Source of the DNA: Ferruginibacter yonginensis
GTDB taxonomy: Bacteria > Bacteroidota > Bacteroidia > Chitinophagales > Chitinophagaceae
Length of the DNA: 15,368 bases
NCBI RefSeq assembly: GCF_042651465.1
Contig: NZ_JBHSCZ010000006.1
Coordinates: 1-15,368 of the forward strand
Reading direction: 5' to 3'
Shown piece by piece: positions 1 to 7,179 of this stretch. Position 1 is the first letter of the stretch; each line of letters begins with the position of its first letter. Both the position numbers and the translations under genes were made by a program. A model generated the notes under the pieces. The model saw only the letters and a program-made list of their open reading frames with translations, did no database searches and was not told the origin of the DNA.

Positions 1-57
1 TGCTACAAATGCGATTGCAACTGAAATCAATATCAAACTTATTATTATCGTATTCAT
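1..57 (-). CDS. Membrane protein, N-terminal fragment cut by window edge
   Basis: An ATG at 55-57 on the minus strand opens a reading frame that runs off the left edge. The 19 visible residues (MNTIIISLILISVAIAFVA) form one hydrophobic segment, a membrane anchor or signal peptide. The leader from the AAC at 114-116 is 56 nt. The unit's right arm, ending GCAGGCAAC at 108-116, is of the cassette type seen across the window, so this is the start of another cassette gene. Function cannot be judged. Confidence 0.5.
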   Translation of the reverse strand, partial: MNTIIISLILISVAIAFVA

Positions 58-113
58 TGTCTAATTTGTTTATCCTGCTTGAATATTAGCAGCTGTCAGA
101 TGGGGTTGCAGGC

Positions 114-299
114 AACGGCCGGGTATTTGCGAAGACTGGGAATTTCGAGTTCCGTCCGCCCGACCGATGTTGATTTTTAGTTGATGCTGAAATTAAGAAA
201 ATTAGTTGATTAGTAACGTCCTGCCCGAACCGCAGCTGATTAGAACTTTTCCAGCCGATGACCTGTTCGTCCAGCCCAGATTTTGCAAATACTTTTGTT
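114..299 (-). repeat. attC-like site 1, family A (serves cassette X1)
   Basis: It starts AACGGCCGGG and ends TTTTGTT. Helix 1 pairs GTATTTGC (123-130) with GCAAATAC (285-292). Helix 2 pairs CTGGG (136-140) with CCCAG (275-279). Three GTCC boxes begin at 154, 218 and 269. The arm of X1 follows as GTTGGGTGTTG; the arm of the partial left unit precedes as GGTTGCAGGCAAC. Length is 186 bp. Confidence 0.8.
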
Positions 300-804
300 G
301 GGTGTTGTATATTTTAGAACTAGAGTTTGAAATGTCTGTCCAACCGCTACAGTAAAATTAAAAAAACGGTGATGTTTAATTATTCGAAGTCCAATTTTGT
401 TACTTCACAAATTAATTGTTCAAGTATTTTTTCCAATACCAATCTTCGCTTCGTTCTCCTCATTCTAACCTTAGTATTATGAATTTAAAAACTGCTGTTA
501 AGTGTCGTGTAGAGATTAACAAGCATAACGTTTCGCATAACTCTTCGCAATCTAATTGTAGCAATTTGAAATGAAAGCTAGTTGGTGAGTGTCGTGCCGA
601 GATTAACAAGCAAAGGATTAAGCAAATATCTTCGCTTTAATTTTCCTGCCGATGTTAAAAATACTGTTTCTAAAAAAGTGAAACACTTGCGTCTAACGTC
701 CTGCTAAAATTAGTTTGCTGATAGATTTATAAAAAAGATGCGTTTGCAATTTTGATGTCCGTCCGAAGCCGACCATAAAAAATCACAAAAAAACTATAAC
801 ACCC
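300..804 (-). other. Non-coding cassette X1 (first of three copies)
   Basis: This 505-bp unit lies between two attC-like sites and has no convincing gene. It is clearly related to 7180-7676 and 11236-11741. It contains two diverged tandem units of exactly 99 bp (443-541) and 87 bp (542-628) and a partial third from 629. Each unit starts TCTTCGC and carries GTGTCGTG followed by GATTAACAAG. The protein frame that is open in the other copies has TAG and TAA stops here. The ends are complementary: GTTGGGTGTTG on the left, ATAACACCCAAC on the right. A structured RNA or a decayed gene are both possible; its function is unknown. Confidence 0.6.
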
Positions 805-991
805 AACGGACGGGTATTGCTGGTCGTTGGGTTTGCCGACGTCCTGCCCGGTGCTGAAGTTAAATTTATAAAATTAAGTTGATGATTAGAACTGCATCTC
901 AATAGAAATCCGTCCGCCCGAACCGCTGCTGGGATTTGTAAAAAAGATGATTGTTATTCCGTCCCGCCCCAATGGCAGCAATAGCTTTGTT
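805..991 (-). repeat. attC-like site 2, family B (serves Imm51-like cassette)
   Basis: It starts AACGGACGGG and ends GCTTTGTT. Helix 1 is TATTGCTG (815-822) with CAGCAATA (976-983). Helix 2 is TTGGG (827-831) with CCCAA (968-972). GTCC boxes begin at 841, 912 and 961. The left-unit arm is GTTGTACGCAG. Length is 187 bp. Confidence 0.82.
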
Positions 992-1004
992 GTACGCAGA
1001 AAAA

Positions 1005-1532
1005 TTAGTCGTCAATCTGCTCTCTATTAGCTGTCTTTAAATACTGCTCAAGTTTTGGAAGATTTTTAAATATTTTACTTATTAAATCGGCAAACTCTCT
1101 TTGTGTTTTTTCACTGTCAGCAAAAACATAAAAATCTCCTGCCTCGGGGTCGAATTGTAAATGTTTCAATAAAGATGGATTTTCTTTTTGCAACATTTGT
1201 TTTATGTGTCCTTCCCAACTGTAGCCATTTCCAGAGTATTCATATTTTTCAAAGATTGGATTATATTTTTCAAACAGCTCTTTACTTTCAATTTCAGCAG
1301 CAACCATGTACGAACCATCTTTATAAATTATAAAAGGATCAAATTTTTCAATTTTTGTCGAGTCGTACAGCTTACTAATTCTAGGACTTTCCGTAGGAAG
1401 CTGCTTAGAATTTAATGGCACTTGTTTATTTATTTCTTCATGGTTACCTTTCGATTTGTCTCCAGTTTGTGAAATACATGACTGAGTGAGACAACTTATA
1501 ATTATAGTTAATCCGATTAATACTTTTTGCAT
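1005..1532 (-). CDS. Imm51-like putative lipoprotein
   Basis: The 175-residue product has a hydrophobic N-terminus with a candidate lipobox IISC (Cys14), suggesting export and lipid anchoring. A polar linker (about 20-60) precedes the folded part. The region GNGYSW (101-106), followed by a helix and FDPEAGDF (127-134), resembles the Imm51 immunity-protein family as I remember it; this is pattern recognition, not a search. Imm51 proteins are thought to neutralise polymorphic toxins. No toxin gene is adjacent, so a stand-alone protective role is inferred only. The ATG lies 27 nt from the attC-like site at 1560 and no Shine-Dalgarno is visible. It is the only gene of its cassette, and its ends GTTGTACGCA and TGCGTACAAC are complementary. 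Confidence 0.7.
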   Translation of the reverse strand: MQKVLIGLTIIISCLTQSCISQTGDKSKGNHEEINKQVPLNSKQLPTESPRISKLYDSTKIEKFDPFIIYKDGSYMVAAEIESKELFEKYNPIFEKYEYSGNGYSWEGHIKQMLQKENPSLLKHLQFDPEAGDFYVFADSEKTQREFADLISKIFKNLPKLEQYLKTANREQIDD

Positions 1533-1559
1533 AGTAGGGTGTTTGTGTTTTTTGCGTAC

Positions 1560-1748
1560 AACGTTCGAGGCTTGCCGCAGGGCTGGTATTTTATGACTGT
1601 CCGCCCGGCAACTGAAGCCGATTGAAAAACTGAAGTTGAAGTTAACAACTAAAAGCTAAATAGAATTCGGTCAAGCCCGATATTAGCTGATAGTAGTACA
1701 ACTGATGATTGTTATTACGTCCGCCAGCCTTGCGGCAAACCTTTTGTT
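1560..1748 (-). repeat. attC-like site 3, family C (serves the 1762-3383 cassette)
   Basis: The sequence differs strongly from families A and B but follows the same plan. Helix 1 is TTGCCGCA (1572-1579) with TGCGGCAA (1731-1738). Helix 2 is GGCTGG (1581-1586) with CCAGCC (1724-1729). Boxes at 1599, 1670 (GTCA) and 1719 keep the offsets of the other families. Length is 189 bp. The arm GTTGGCAGCAG follows. Confidence 0.8.
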
Positions 1749-1761
1749 GGCAGCAGGCAAG

Positions 1762-2340
1762 CTAATAGTCGATTGTCGTATTCTTAATAAATTCTTTGTC
1801 GAACGCAAGTGGTTTTTTTGGGTAAATAAGAGTTATGTAGATTGTATATGTCACGATGCTTGCAACAACAAAGTATAAAATATATAAATTTAGTTGTGAT
1901 GCATTGAAATAAATAAGTATTGTCCCTATTAGAGCTGAAGTCAGAAAATACCATTTAAAAAATGGGCGACTAGGTTTGTTCCGCCATTTATAAAAAAGTA
2001 AAAGACCAGGAATAATAGCTATTAAAAGGCAGCCTATCCGATAATACTCTTCTTTGATACTAACAAATGCTCCAAATAGGACAAAGGGCATTATAGAGTC
2101 AACAAGTATGTATGAAACTGACCTTCTTTCGACAGGAACATTCTCGTTCATGTCAGCATTTAGATGCATATAATCAATAGCGGAAAATAAGGCAATAATT
2201 AAGCAAGAAAATAAATCAGGAAAAGTAAAAGTGTCTTCGGACAATGACCGTTTACTCAGTATAAGGTCATATACCATATTGCCCAAAAATGCTGGGTAAA
2301 GAAGTCCGTATATTAGGATGCTAAATCTTTTCTTCCACAT
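1762..2340 (-). CDS. Multi-pass membrane protein, unknown function
   Basis: The 192-residue protein has about six hydrophobic segments (roughly 6-28, 42-60, 76-95, 101-118, 128-146, 150-173) with short polar loops and a charged C-terminal tail. I do not recognise the family, and no catalytic motif stands out. It is the second gene of a two-gene cassette, 56 nt downstream of the stop of the 2397-3383 gene, and ends 14 nt before the attC-like site. Both products are membrane proteins, so they may work together, but that rests on adjacency alone. The start ATG at 2338-2340 is the first in frame before the hydrophobic segment. Confidence 0.75.
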   Translation of the reverse strand: MWKKRFSILIYGLLYPAFLGNMVYDLILSKRSLSEDTFTFPDLFSCLIIALFSAIDYMHLNADMNENVPVERRSVSYILVDSIMPFVLFGAFVSIKEEYYRIGCLLIAIIPGLLLFYKWRNKPSRPFFKWYFLTSALIGTILIYFNASQLNLYILYFVVASIVTYTIYITLIYPKKPLAFDKEFIKNTTIDY

Positions 2341-2366
2341 GGTTTTGATAATTACTGTTATTGAAG

Positions 2367-2392
2367 TGCCATCGTTCTATAAAAGCATGGCA
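2367..2392. repeat. Short inverted repeat between the two genes of one cassette
   Basis: TGCCAT (2367-2372) and ATGGCA (2387-2392) are complementary across a 14-nt loop in the 56-nt gap. The hairpin is weak and has no T-run, so it is not a convincing terminator. It could be a scar where a recombination site was lost, but no AAC/GTT core remains. Confidence 0.25.
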
Positions 2393-2396
2393 TCGT

Positions 2397-3383
2397 TTAG
2401 TTTTCTTCATCCGTTTTTTCCTTAAATAACTTCAATTGATTTTTTTGAGCTTCCTTTATTTGTCGATGATGCTTACCTTCTTTCGTTTCAATTGGTTTGT
2501 CATTTTCAAAATAATAGTTAACTCGAAGGACGTCATAACCTACGTTTATTTCCAAACCTTCGTTATTGACTTTTCTTCTAATTTCTAAATGACAATTTAT
2601 CGAAGAGCCATTTTTAAACTCAATTTCTCCGTTTTGCACCAGTGTTTTAAATTCATTTGACTTCATGTTAAAAGGAACAGCTTCTCCTTTATAATATCCA
2701 ATCCATTTGTAGTTTCCCTTTTTTAAAACTGGTGCAATAATTTCTATGACAGCATCCTCTTTCTCCAAAGGGTCTAAGTCGTCAGTCACCAAAATAAACT
2801 TACTGAAGTCATCTCGTGGAACTGCCTTTTCTTTTGTTACTCTTGTCTTGTTTTCATCTACGACGACAAATGATACTTTGTCTACTTTAGGGTATTTATC
2901 TAATGCTTCATAGAAATTCGACTTCCTTTTTTTAATCAAAGTATTATAGTCAATTGTATCTACTTTACTTGCGTTTTCTTTTTTTAGCTTCTCAATCTCC
3001 AATCTTAATTTTTCTTTTTGAAGGTCGTTCATTTCTGTGTCTTCAAAAATCTTGTCAATTAGCTTTTCTGATATTTTAGAAAGTGGTGTTATTAAAATAA
3101 CTGAAATTAGAGCAACAATAATTGCTGTAGTAATAGTTCCTTTTTTGTTCTCTTCTTTTGAAATAACTTTTAGCCATTTGCGAAGTCCACCTTCGCCGTC
3201 TGGCTCGGTCTCAATTGTTATTTCAACTGACAACAAAGTTGCTATCTCTTTAATAATTGCTAAGACTTCATATTCACACCTATTTTGAACATTTGCATTC
3301 ATCGAATGACTTTCATCCCCAAACCAATAATGTATTTCCAGCGTGTCGGCACTAAGAGTGTTTGATAAAATAGAGTCGCTCAT
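2397..3383 (-). CDS. Membrane-anchored coiled-coil protein, unknown family
   Basis: The 328-residue protein has an N-terminal soluble part (1-80) with HYWFGDESHSM and a GEGGLRKW segment. One transmembrane helix follows (about 83-99), then a charged coiled coil (about 115-140) and a larger C-terminal domain with KWIGYYKG (226-233) and alternating strands. There is no signal peptide, so the N-terminal domain is probably cytoplasmic unless topology is inverted. I do not recognise a named family. It is the first gene of a two-gene cassette; the leader to the AAC at 3438 is 54 nt. The HYWFGDESHSM...GGL pattern feels like a recurrent small domain, but I cannot name it and assign no function. Confidence 0.75.
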   Translation of the reverse strand: MSDSILSNTLSADTLEIHYWFGDESHSMNANVQNRCEYEVLAIIKEIATLLSVEITIETEPDGEGGLRKWLKVISKEENKKGTITTAIIVALISVILITPLSKISEKLIDKIFEDTEMNDLQKEKLRLEIEKLKKENASKVDTIDYNTLIKKRKSNFYEALDKYPKVDKVSFVVVDENKTRVTKEKAVPRDDFSKFILVTDDLDPLEKEDAVIEIIAPVLKKGNYKWIGYYKGEAVPFNMKSNEFKTLVQNGEIEFKNGSSINCHLEIRRKVNNEGLEINVGYDVLRVNYYFENDKPIETKEGKHHRQIKEAQKNQLKLFKEKTDEEN

Positions 3384-3437
3384 ATCTGAATGTCTTGGTT
3401 GCTTGATTTAGTAGGGTGTGTCATTATGCTTGCTGCC

Positions 3438-3624
3438 AACGGACGGGTATTGCTGGTCGTTGGGTTTGCCGACGTCCAGCCCGGTGCTGAAGTTAAATTT
3501 ATAAAATTATTTTGATGATTAGGAGAGAAGCTCAATAGAAATCCGTCCGCCCGAACTACCGCTTGGATTTGCACAGCCGATGATTGTTATTCCGTCCCGC
3601 CCCAATGCCAGCAATAGCTGTGTT
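3438..3624 (-). repeat. attC-like site 4, family B (serves 3638-4255 cassette)
   Basis: It starts AACGGACGGG and ends GCTGTGTT, a slight change from the usual GCTTTGTT. The family B helices TATTGCTG/CAGCAATA and TTGGG/CCCAA are intact. The arm following is GTTATAGGCAG; the arm preceding is CTTGCTGCCAAC from the two-gene cassette. Length is 187 bp. Confidence 0.82.
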
Positions 3625-3637
3625 ATAGGCAGCCTTC

Positions 3638-4255
3638 TCAGGTTTTTGGCTCGAAGCCTTCTTGTCTTAGTAGTGTCGTGAAAAGTTCCAAGTCTTCCTT
3701 AATGTCGGACACTGCTTGCAAAATTTGTTGTCTGGTGTCATAGAGTTTAACCATGCTACCAATTCTAAATTCTACATTATGTTGTTTGAACTTTTCCGTC
3801 AAACTTTTATACTCGCTTTTTTCAAGTTTCCTCCATTCTACAGGTATGTCAAATTCTATAAAGTGGTAACCCTTTTCTTTCGATAAATTCATTCTAAGAG
3901 CGAAGCCATTTAGCTTTCCTTCTTTTATTTCTTCTGTCAAAACCCATTTTGAACTTTCGTCCAAGTAGGCTTTATGGAAGCCTATTTTTTCTATGTCGTT
4001 AAATGGGACTTTAGAAAATGTCTTTTGTCTTGCTCTAAGATTTATAAACCAAACTATGTATCCGACAAGCATTATGAAAATAGGAACTCCGATAGTTGTT
4101 GTTAATAATATATAAAAAAGTAATTGTCCGTCGGGTAAATTACACGTCAAGTAAGCAATGAGAAAAACTATTGAAACAACTCCTAACAAAGCAAATGAAA
4201 GTCGAAAGAAAATAGCTCTAAGTTTTTCTTTGTTTAATTGAAGGAATGTGTCCAT
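3638..4255 (-). CDS. Two-helix membrane protein, unknown function
   Basis: The 205-residue product has two long hydrophobic segments (about 17-38 and 44-72) followed by a charged cytosolic-type domain of about 130 residues with no motif I recognise. The topology suggests a hairpin anchor with N- and C-termini on the same side. The ATG is 13 nt from the AAC core, so the entire leader is the cassette end arm (ending GCCTATAAC on the plus strand). There is no room for a promoter inside the cassette. Transcription must come through the attC-like site from the right, or start within it. Confidence 0.75.
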   Translation of the reverse strand: MDTFLQLNKEKLRAIFFRLSFALLGVVSIVFLIAYLTCNLPDGQLLFYILLTTTIGVPIFIMLVGYIVWFINLRARQKTFSKVPFNDIEKIGFHKAYLDESSKWVLTEEIKEGKLNGFALRMNLSKEKGYHFIEFDIPVEWRKLEKSEYKSLTEKFKQHNVEFRIGSMVKLYDTRQQILQAVSDIKEDLELFTTLLRQEGFEPKT

Positions 4256-4268
4256 AAAGGTTGCCTAT

Positions 4269-4454
4269 AACGGACGGGTATTGCTGGTCGTTGGGTTTGC
4301 CGACGTCCTGCCCGGTGCTGAAGTTAAATTTATAAAATATAGTTGATGATTAGTGATGCAGCTCAAGAGAAATCCGTCCGCCCGAGCAGCTGCTTGGAAT
4401 TGTACAGTTGCTGATTGTTTTTCCGTCTAGCCCCAATGCCAGCAATGCCATGTT
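4269..4454 (-). repeat. attC-like site 5, family B (serves 4480-5358 cassette)
   Basis: It starts AACGGACGGG and ends GCCATGTT. The family B boxes and three GTCC-type motifs are present. The arm GTTGCCTGCAG follows; GGTTGCCTATAAC precedes and belongs to the 3638-4255 unit. Length is 186 bp. Confidence 0.82.
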
Positions 4455-4479
4455 GCCTGCAGTATTAGCATAGGTAATC

Positions 4480-5358
4480 CTATAATTTTGAAAATAGCTC
4501 ATATAGCAGTCTTAAGCTAAAAGTACCTTCCATTCCATAATCTTCAATCTCTTTTACTGTCCCATCTTTAAAATAGATTTTCATGTACATTGTTGCTGCA
4601 TCTGTATGTGCAACCATATATCTATTGAATAAAGTTTTAACATTCATGTAGTCGATAAGGCTAATTAGTGCTAACATCGATTGAGAACTTATTAACTTTG
4701 GTGTGCTATTTGCTTTAAGATCCCATTCTTTTGAGTTTAGTTGTGTTAACTTGTATACTGGGCTTATTCCGCTCCAACCCGATGATGTGTGAAATTGAAT
4801 TTCTGTTATATCGTATTGTGAACTACTTTTTTGATACTCTACAAAGCTTCCAAATTTGTAGATTAGAGTGTCGATTTTTAGTGACATTTTGAAATCAAAA
4901 ACGTTCTTAATGGGTTGGTTGTACACATTATCAATCCTATAGAAAACGAGTAGTTGTTTATTGTTCTGAATGACTGGCTTAGCCAACAGGCAATATTCTG
5001 AACCACTCCTTGATAGTCTTATTAACTGGAATGTATTATTTCCTTTATCAATGGCAATGAATATATCAAAATTGTACCACCATAACGTTACTATTAAATC
5101 GGTTCTTTTATCGTTGTTGAAATCAACCTTTTCCCAATTCCGTATTTGTAACTTCTCAAAAAGACTGTCACAGCCCATTTTTAGCTTTAGAGTATCGGTG
5201 GATAAGATTCGAATCGGTTCTTGATTTTTGAAGTACTGTCGATTGCCAATTTGATTAAGAAAGGTCAAAACATCTCGATCGCTCCGTATGCTATCGATAG
5301 AATTGGCAAATGAAACTTGACCAACCGCTAAAAATATTATTATTAGAATGCTCTTCAT
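4480..5358 (-). CDS. Exported protein with FG-GAP-like motif, unknown function
   Basis: I place the start at the ATG at 5356-5358, giving 292 residues that begin MKSILIIIFLAVGQVSFANS, a clear signal peptide (about 1-19). The frame is open 37 codons further upstream, but that part is only a translation of the neighbouring attC-like site. DFNNDKRTDL (79-88) resembles the calcium-binding loop of FG-GAP/VCBS-type repeats. The C-terminal DGTVKEIEDYGMEGT (about 265-279) resembles a segment I associate with DUF6438-type Bacteroidota proteins; this is weak. The likely location is periplasm or surface. The leader is only 13 nt, all within the end arm. Confidence 0.78.
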   Translation of the reverse strand: MKSILIIIFLAVGQVSFANSIDSIRSDRDVLTFLNQIGNRQYFKNQEPIRILSTDTLKLKMGCDSLFEKLQIRNWEKVDFNNDKRTDLIVTLWWYNFDIFIAIDKGNNTFQLIRLSRSGSEYCLLAKPVIQNNKQLLVFYRIDNVYNQPIKNVFDFKMSLKIDTLIYKFGSFVEYQKSSSQYDITEIQFHTSSGWSGISPVYKLTQLNSKEWDLKANSTPKLISSQSMLALISLIDYMNVKTLFNRYMVAHTDAATMYMKIYFKDGTVKEIEDYGMEGTFSLRLLYELFSKL

Positions 5359-5371
5359 AAATATTGCAGGC

Positions 5372-5558
5372 AACGGACGGGTATTGCTGGTCGTTGGGTT
5401 TGCCGACGTCCTGCCCGGTACTGAAGTTAAATTTATAAAATTAAGTTGATGATTAGAACTGCTGCTCAACAGAAAACCGTCCGCCCGAACCGTTGATTGG
5501 AATTTTACAGCTGATGATTGTTATTCCGTCTAGCCCCAATGGCAGCAATAGCTTTGTT
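5372..5558 (-). repeat. attC-like site 6, family B (serves 5574-6083 cassette)
   Basis: It starts AACGGACGGG and ends GCTTTGTT, with the family B helices present. The arm GTTGCCTGCTG follows and ATATTGCAGGCAAC precedes. Length is 187 bp. Confidence 0.82.
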
Positions 5559-5573
5559 GCCTGCTGCTTTTCG

Positions 5574-6083
5574 TCACTCGTAAATGAAAACTAATTTTTT
5601 ATTAAATGGGCTTGTCTGTTTTAATTCAGAAAGTGTTCCGTCGGTGTTATACGTCAACTCGAACCTTGAACCCATGTCTTTTATTTCCTTTATCTGGCTT
5701 TTGTCATTATACAAGTAAGTGAAATTGTTCATTGTCCCGCTACCATTAACAGTCATTTTAATTACCCTGTTCTTCTCGTCAAATTCATAACACTTTACAT
5801 TTCTTGGATAAATTTTCATGTTACACTCTTTGTCTTTTGCTGCATTTTTATAAATTCCCCCAGTTGGTACATAATAAGGCAAATGAAAATTCTTGCAAGC
5901 AAAAAACAAATCAATGGGTGTGTCCACCAAATTGACTTCTCTTGCTTTTAGCAATGTGTCAACTGTAACCTTAGAGTTCGGGTTTTGATTGTCAGAAAAA
6001 ATAACTGTCAGTCTTATATTTCTATTTTGGCCGCAAGCATTTAAGCCAATTAGTGTAGTTAGCAAATAAAATATGTGTCGCAT
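5574..6083 (-). CDS. Putative lipoprotein with YD-like C-terminal repeats
   Basis: The 169-residue product begins with a lipoprotein signal: a hydrophobic stretch then LNAC with Cys17 followed by Gly. The C-terminal third has two strand-like repeats, FTYLYNDKSQIKEIKD and FELTYNTDGTLSELKQ, spaced like YD/RHS-type repeats of secreted Bacteroidota proteins. It is probably anchored in the outer or inner membrane facing the periplasm. No catalytic motif is seen. It is the only gene of its cassette, with a 51-nt leader that includes the palindrome TACTTTAAAGTA (6117-6128). A stretch GTTACTTTAAA from the same position recurs in the next cassette's leader. Confidence 0.75.
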   Translation of the reverse strand: MRHIFYLLTTLIGLNACGQNRNIRLTVIFSDNQNPNSKVTVDTLLKAREVNLVDTPIDLFFACKNFHLPYYVPTGGIYKNAAKDKECNMKIYPRNVKCYEFDEKNRVIKMTVNGSGTMNNFTYLYNDKSQIKEIKDMGSRFELTYNTDGTLSELKQTSPFNKKLVFIYE

Positions 6084-6134
6084 ATAGTAAATGTCAGTGT
6101 CGGATTATTTGGGAGTTACTTTAAAGTAGCAGGC

Positions 6135-6320
6135 AACGGTGGGTATTGCTGGTCGTTGGGTTTGCCGACGTCCTGCCCGGTGCTGAAGTTAAATTTATAA
6201 AATATAGTTGATGATTAGGAGAGTAGCTCAGTAGAAATCCGTCCGCCCGAACTGCTGCTGGGATTTGTAGAGCTGATGATTGTTATTCCGTCTAGCCCCA
6301 ATGCCAGCAATAGCTTTGTT
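6135..6320 (-). repeat. attC-like site 7, family B (serves 6368-6958 cassette)
   Basis: It starts AACGGTGGG, one base shorter than the usual AACGGACGGG, and ends GCTTTGTT. The helices are conserved. The arm following is GTTGTGCGTTCG, which pairs with CGACGCACAAC-type bases only if one T is bulged. Length is 186 bp. Confidence 0.82.
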
Positions 6321-6367
6321 GTGCGTTCGTTTTTTCTTAGTGAGATATTAAACTTCGATTAAATTAC

Positions 6368-6685
6368 TTAGTAGCTTTCTTTATATTCAGGTTTTATTTG
6401 TACGGTGTCAGAATTAATAAAAATACTTGTTATAATTTCCATTGGGTATCCGTTTGTATAATACCCAAAAGAAACAAATACGGTCTTAGTCACTGATTTA
6501 AATGACAATAGGTAATTACCATTGACTTTATGAAGGTCTGTCATGTTTATATCATAGAAAACCTTTGAAATTGATTCTACTTTGATGAAGTTATTTTTAA
6601 AGTTGTCTGGAAGAATATAAAAGCTATCAATACTTTCATTTGTTGTAATAGCTATCTCAAATTTTGCAATGATTCTATTTCTCAC
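6368..6685 (-). CDS. Small ORF of unknown function, start uncertain
   Basis: Up to 105 residues from a GTG at 6683-6685; I recognise no family. The composition (NFIKVESISKVFYD, FVSFGYYTNGYP) suggests an all-beta domain, but no signal peptide is present. The frame stays open upstream back to the TAG that ends the 6734-6958 gene, in the same frame, with no ATG between. It may be the broken C-terminal part of a once larger protein, or use a non-standard start. It is the second gene of its cassette, ending 47 nt before the attC-like site. Confidence 0.45.
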   Translation of the reverse strand: MRNRIIAKFEIAITTNESIDSFYILPDNFKNNFIKVESISKVFYDINMTDLHKVNGNYLLSFKSVTKTVFVSFGYYTNGYPMEIITSIFINSDTVQIKPEYKESY

Positions 6686-6733
6686 GACAAAATTATTGTC
6701 AAGTATAATGTAGCGATGTAGAGAATTAATGTT

Positions 6734-6958
6734 CTAGTCATTTGCGGTCATCTTATTTATAATATTCTTCTTGTTTTTGAAATAAATTATTGGTCCAACC
6801 AACGGTAATAATATAACACCAATTAGCCAAGTTAATTTTTTTCTGTATCCAAAGTCATTTGTAAGAATACTGTAAATGCTAAGTAACATTGCAATGAAAG
6901 CAAAAAAAGAAAGAACTGTCCACAATATCAGTCCATTCTCGAAGTAAAAAATTTCCAT
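6734..6958 (-). CDS. PLDc_N-like small membrane protein
   Basis: The 74-residue product has two transmembrane helices (about 9-32 and 43-60) joined by a short basic loop (RKK, 39-41). The second helix, WLIGVILLPLVGPIIYF (44-60), matches the signature of the phospholipase D nuclease N-terminal domain (PLDc_N), which occurs alone in many small membrane proteins and in front of cardiolipin synthase domains. No phospholipase domain follows. It may act as a small membrane modulator; some relatives are immunity or bacteriocin-resistance proteins, but that role here is speculative. The leader is 35 nt and shares GTTACTTTAAA (plus strand) with the preceding cassette. Confidence 0.75.
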   Translation of the reverse strand: MEIFYFENGLILWTVLSFFAFIAMLLSIYSILTNDFGYRKKLTWLIGVILLPLVGPIIYFKNKKNIINKMTAND

Positions 6959-6993
6959 AATGAATGTTTTAGGGTTACTTTAAAATGACGCAC

Positions 6994-7179
6994 AACGGAC
7001 GGGTATTTGCGAAGACTGGGAATTTCGAGTTCCGTCCGCCCGACCGATGTTGATTTGTTGTTGATGTTGAAATTAAGAAATAATGTTGATTAGTAACGTC
7101 CTGCCCGAACCGCAGCTGATTAGAACTCTTCCAGCCGATGACCTATTCGTCCAGCCCAGATTTAGCAAATACTTTTGTT
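6994..7179 (-). repeat. attC-like site 8, family A (serves cassette X2)
   Basis: It is nearly the same as site 1: AACGGACGGGTATTTGC at the start, GCAAATACTTTTGTT at the end, with three GTCC boxes. The arm GTTGCCTGTTG follows and ATGACGCACAAC precedes. Length is 186 bp. Confidence 0.82.

Noticed and set aside
300..804. Insertion sequence or MITE interpretation for the X cassettes
   Set aside because: The ends belong to the same cassette-specific arm system as gene units, no target-site duplication is evident, and copies sit exactly between recombination sites.
2367..2392. Rho-independent terminator between the two membrane genes
   Set aside because: The stem is only 6 bp, not GC-rich, and has no T-run.
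3380..3574. Minus-strand ORF with the peptide TSANPTTSNTRP
   Set aside because: It is a translation of family B attC-like site 4. The same peptide appears wherever that site is read in this frame, including the spurious N-terminal extension of the 4480-5358 gene.
5359..5469. Upstream extension of the 4480-5358 gene by 37 codons
   Set aside because: The added residues come from attC-like site 6, and a clear signal peptide starts at the internal ATG at 5356-5358.
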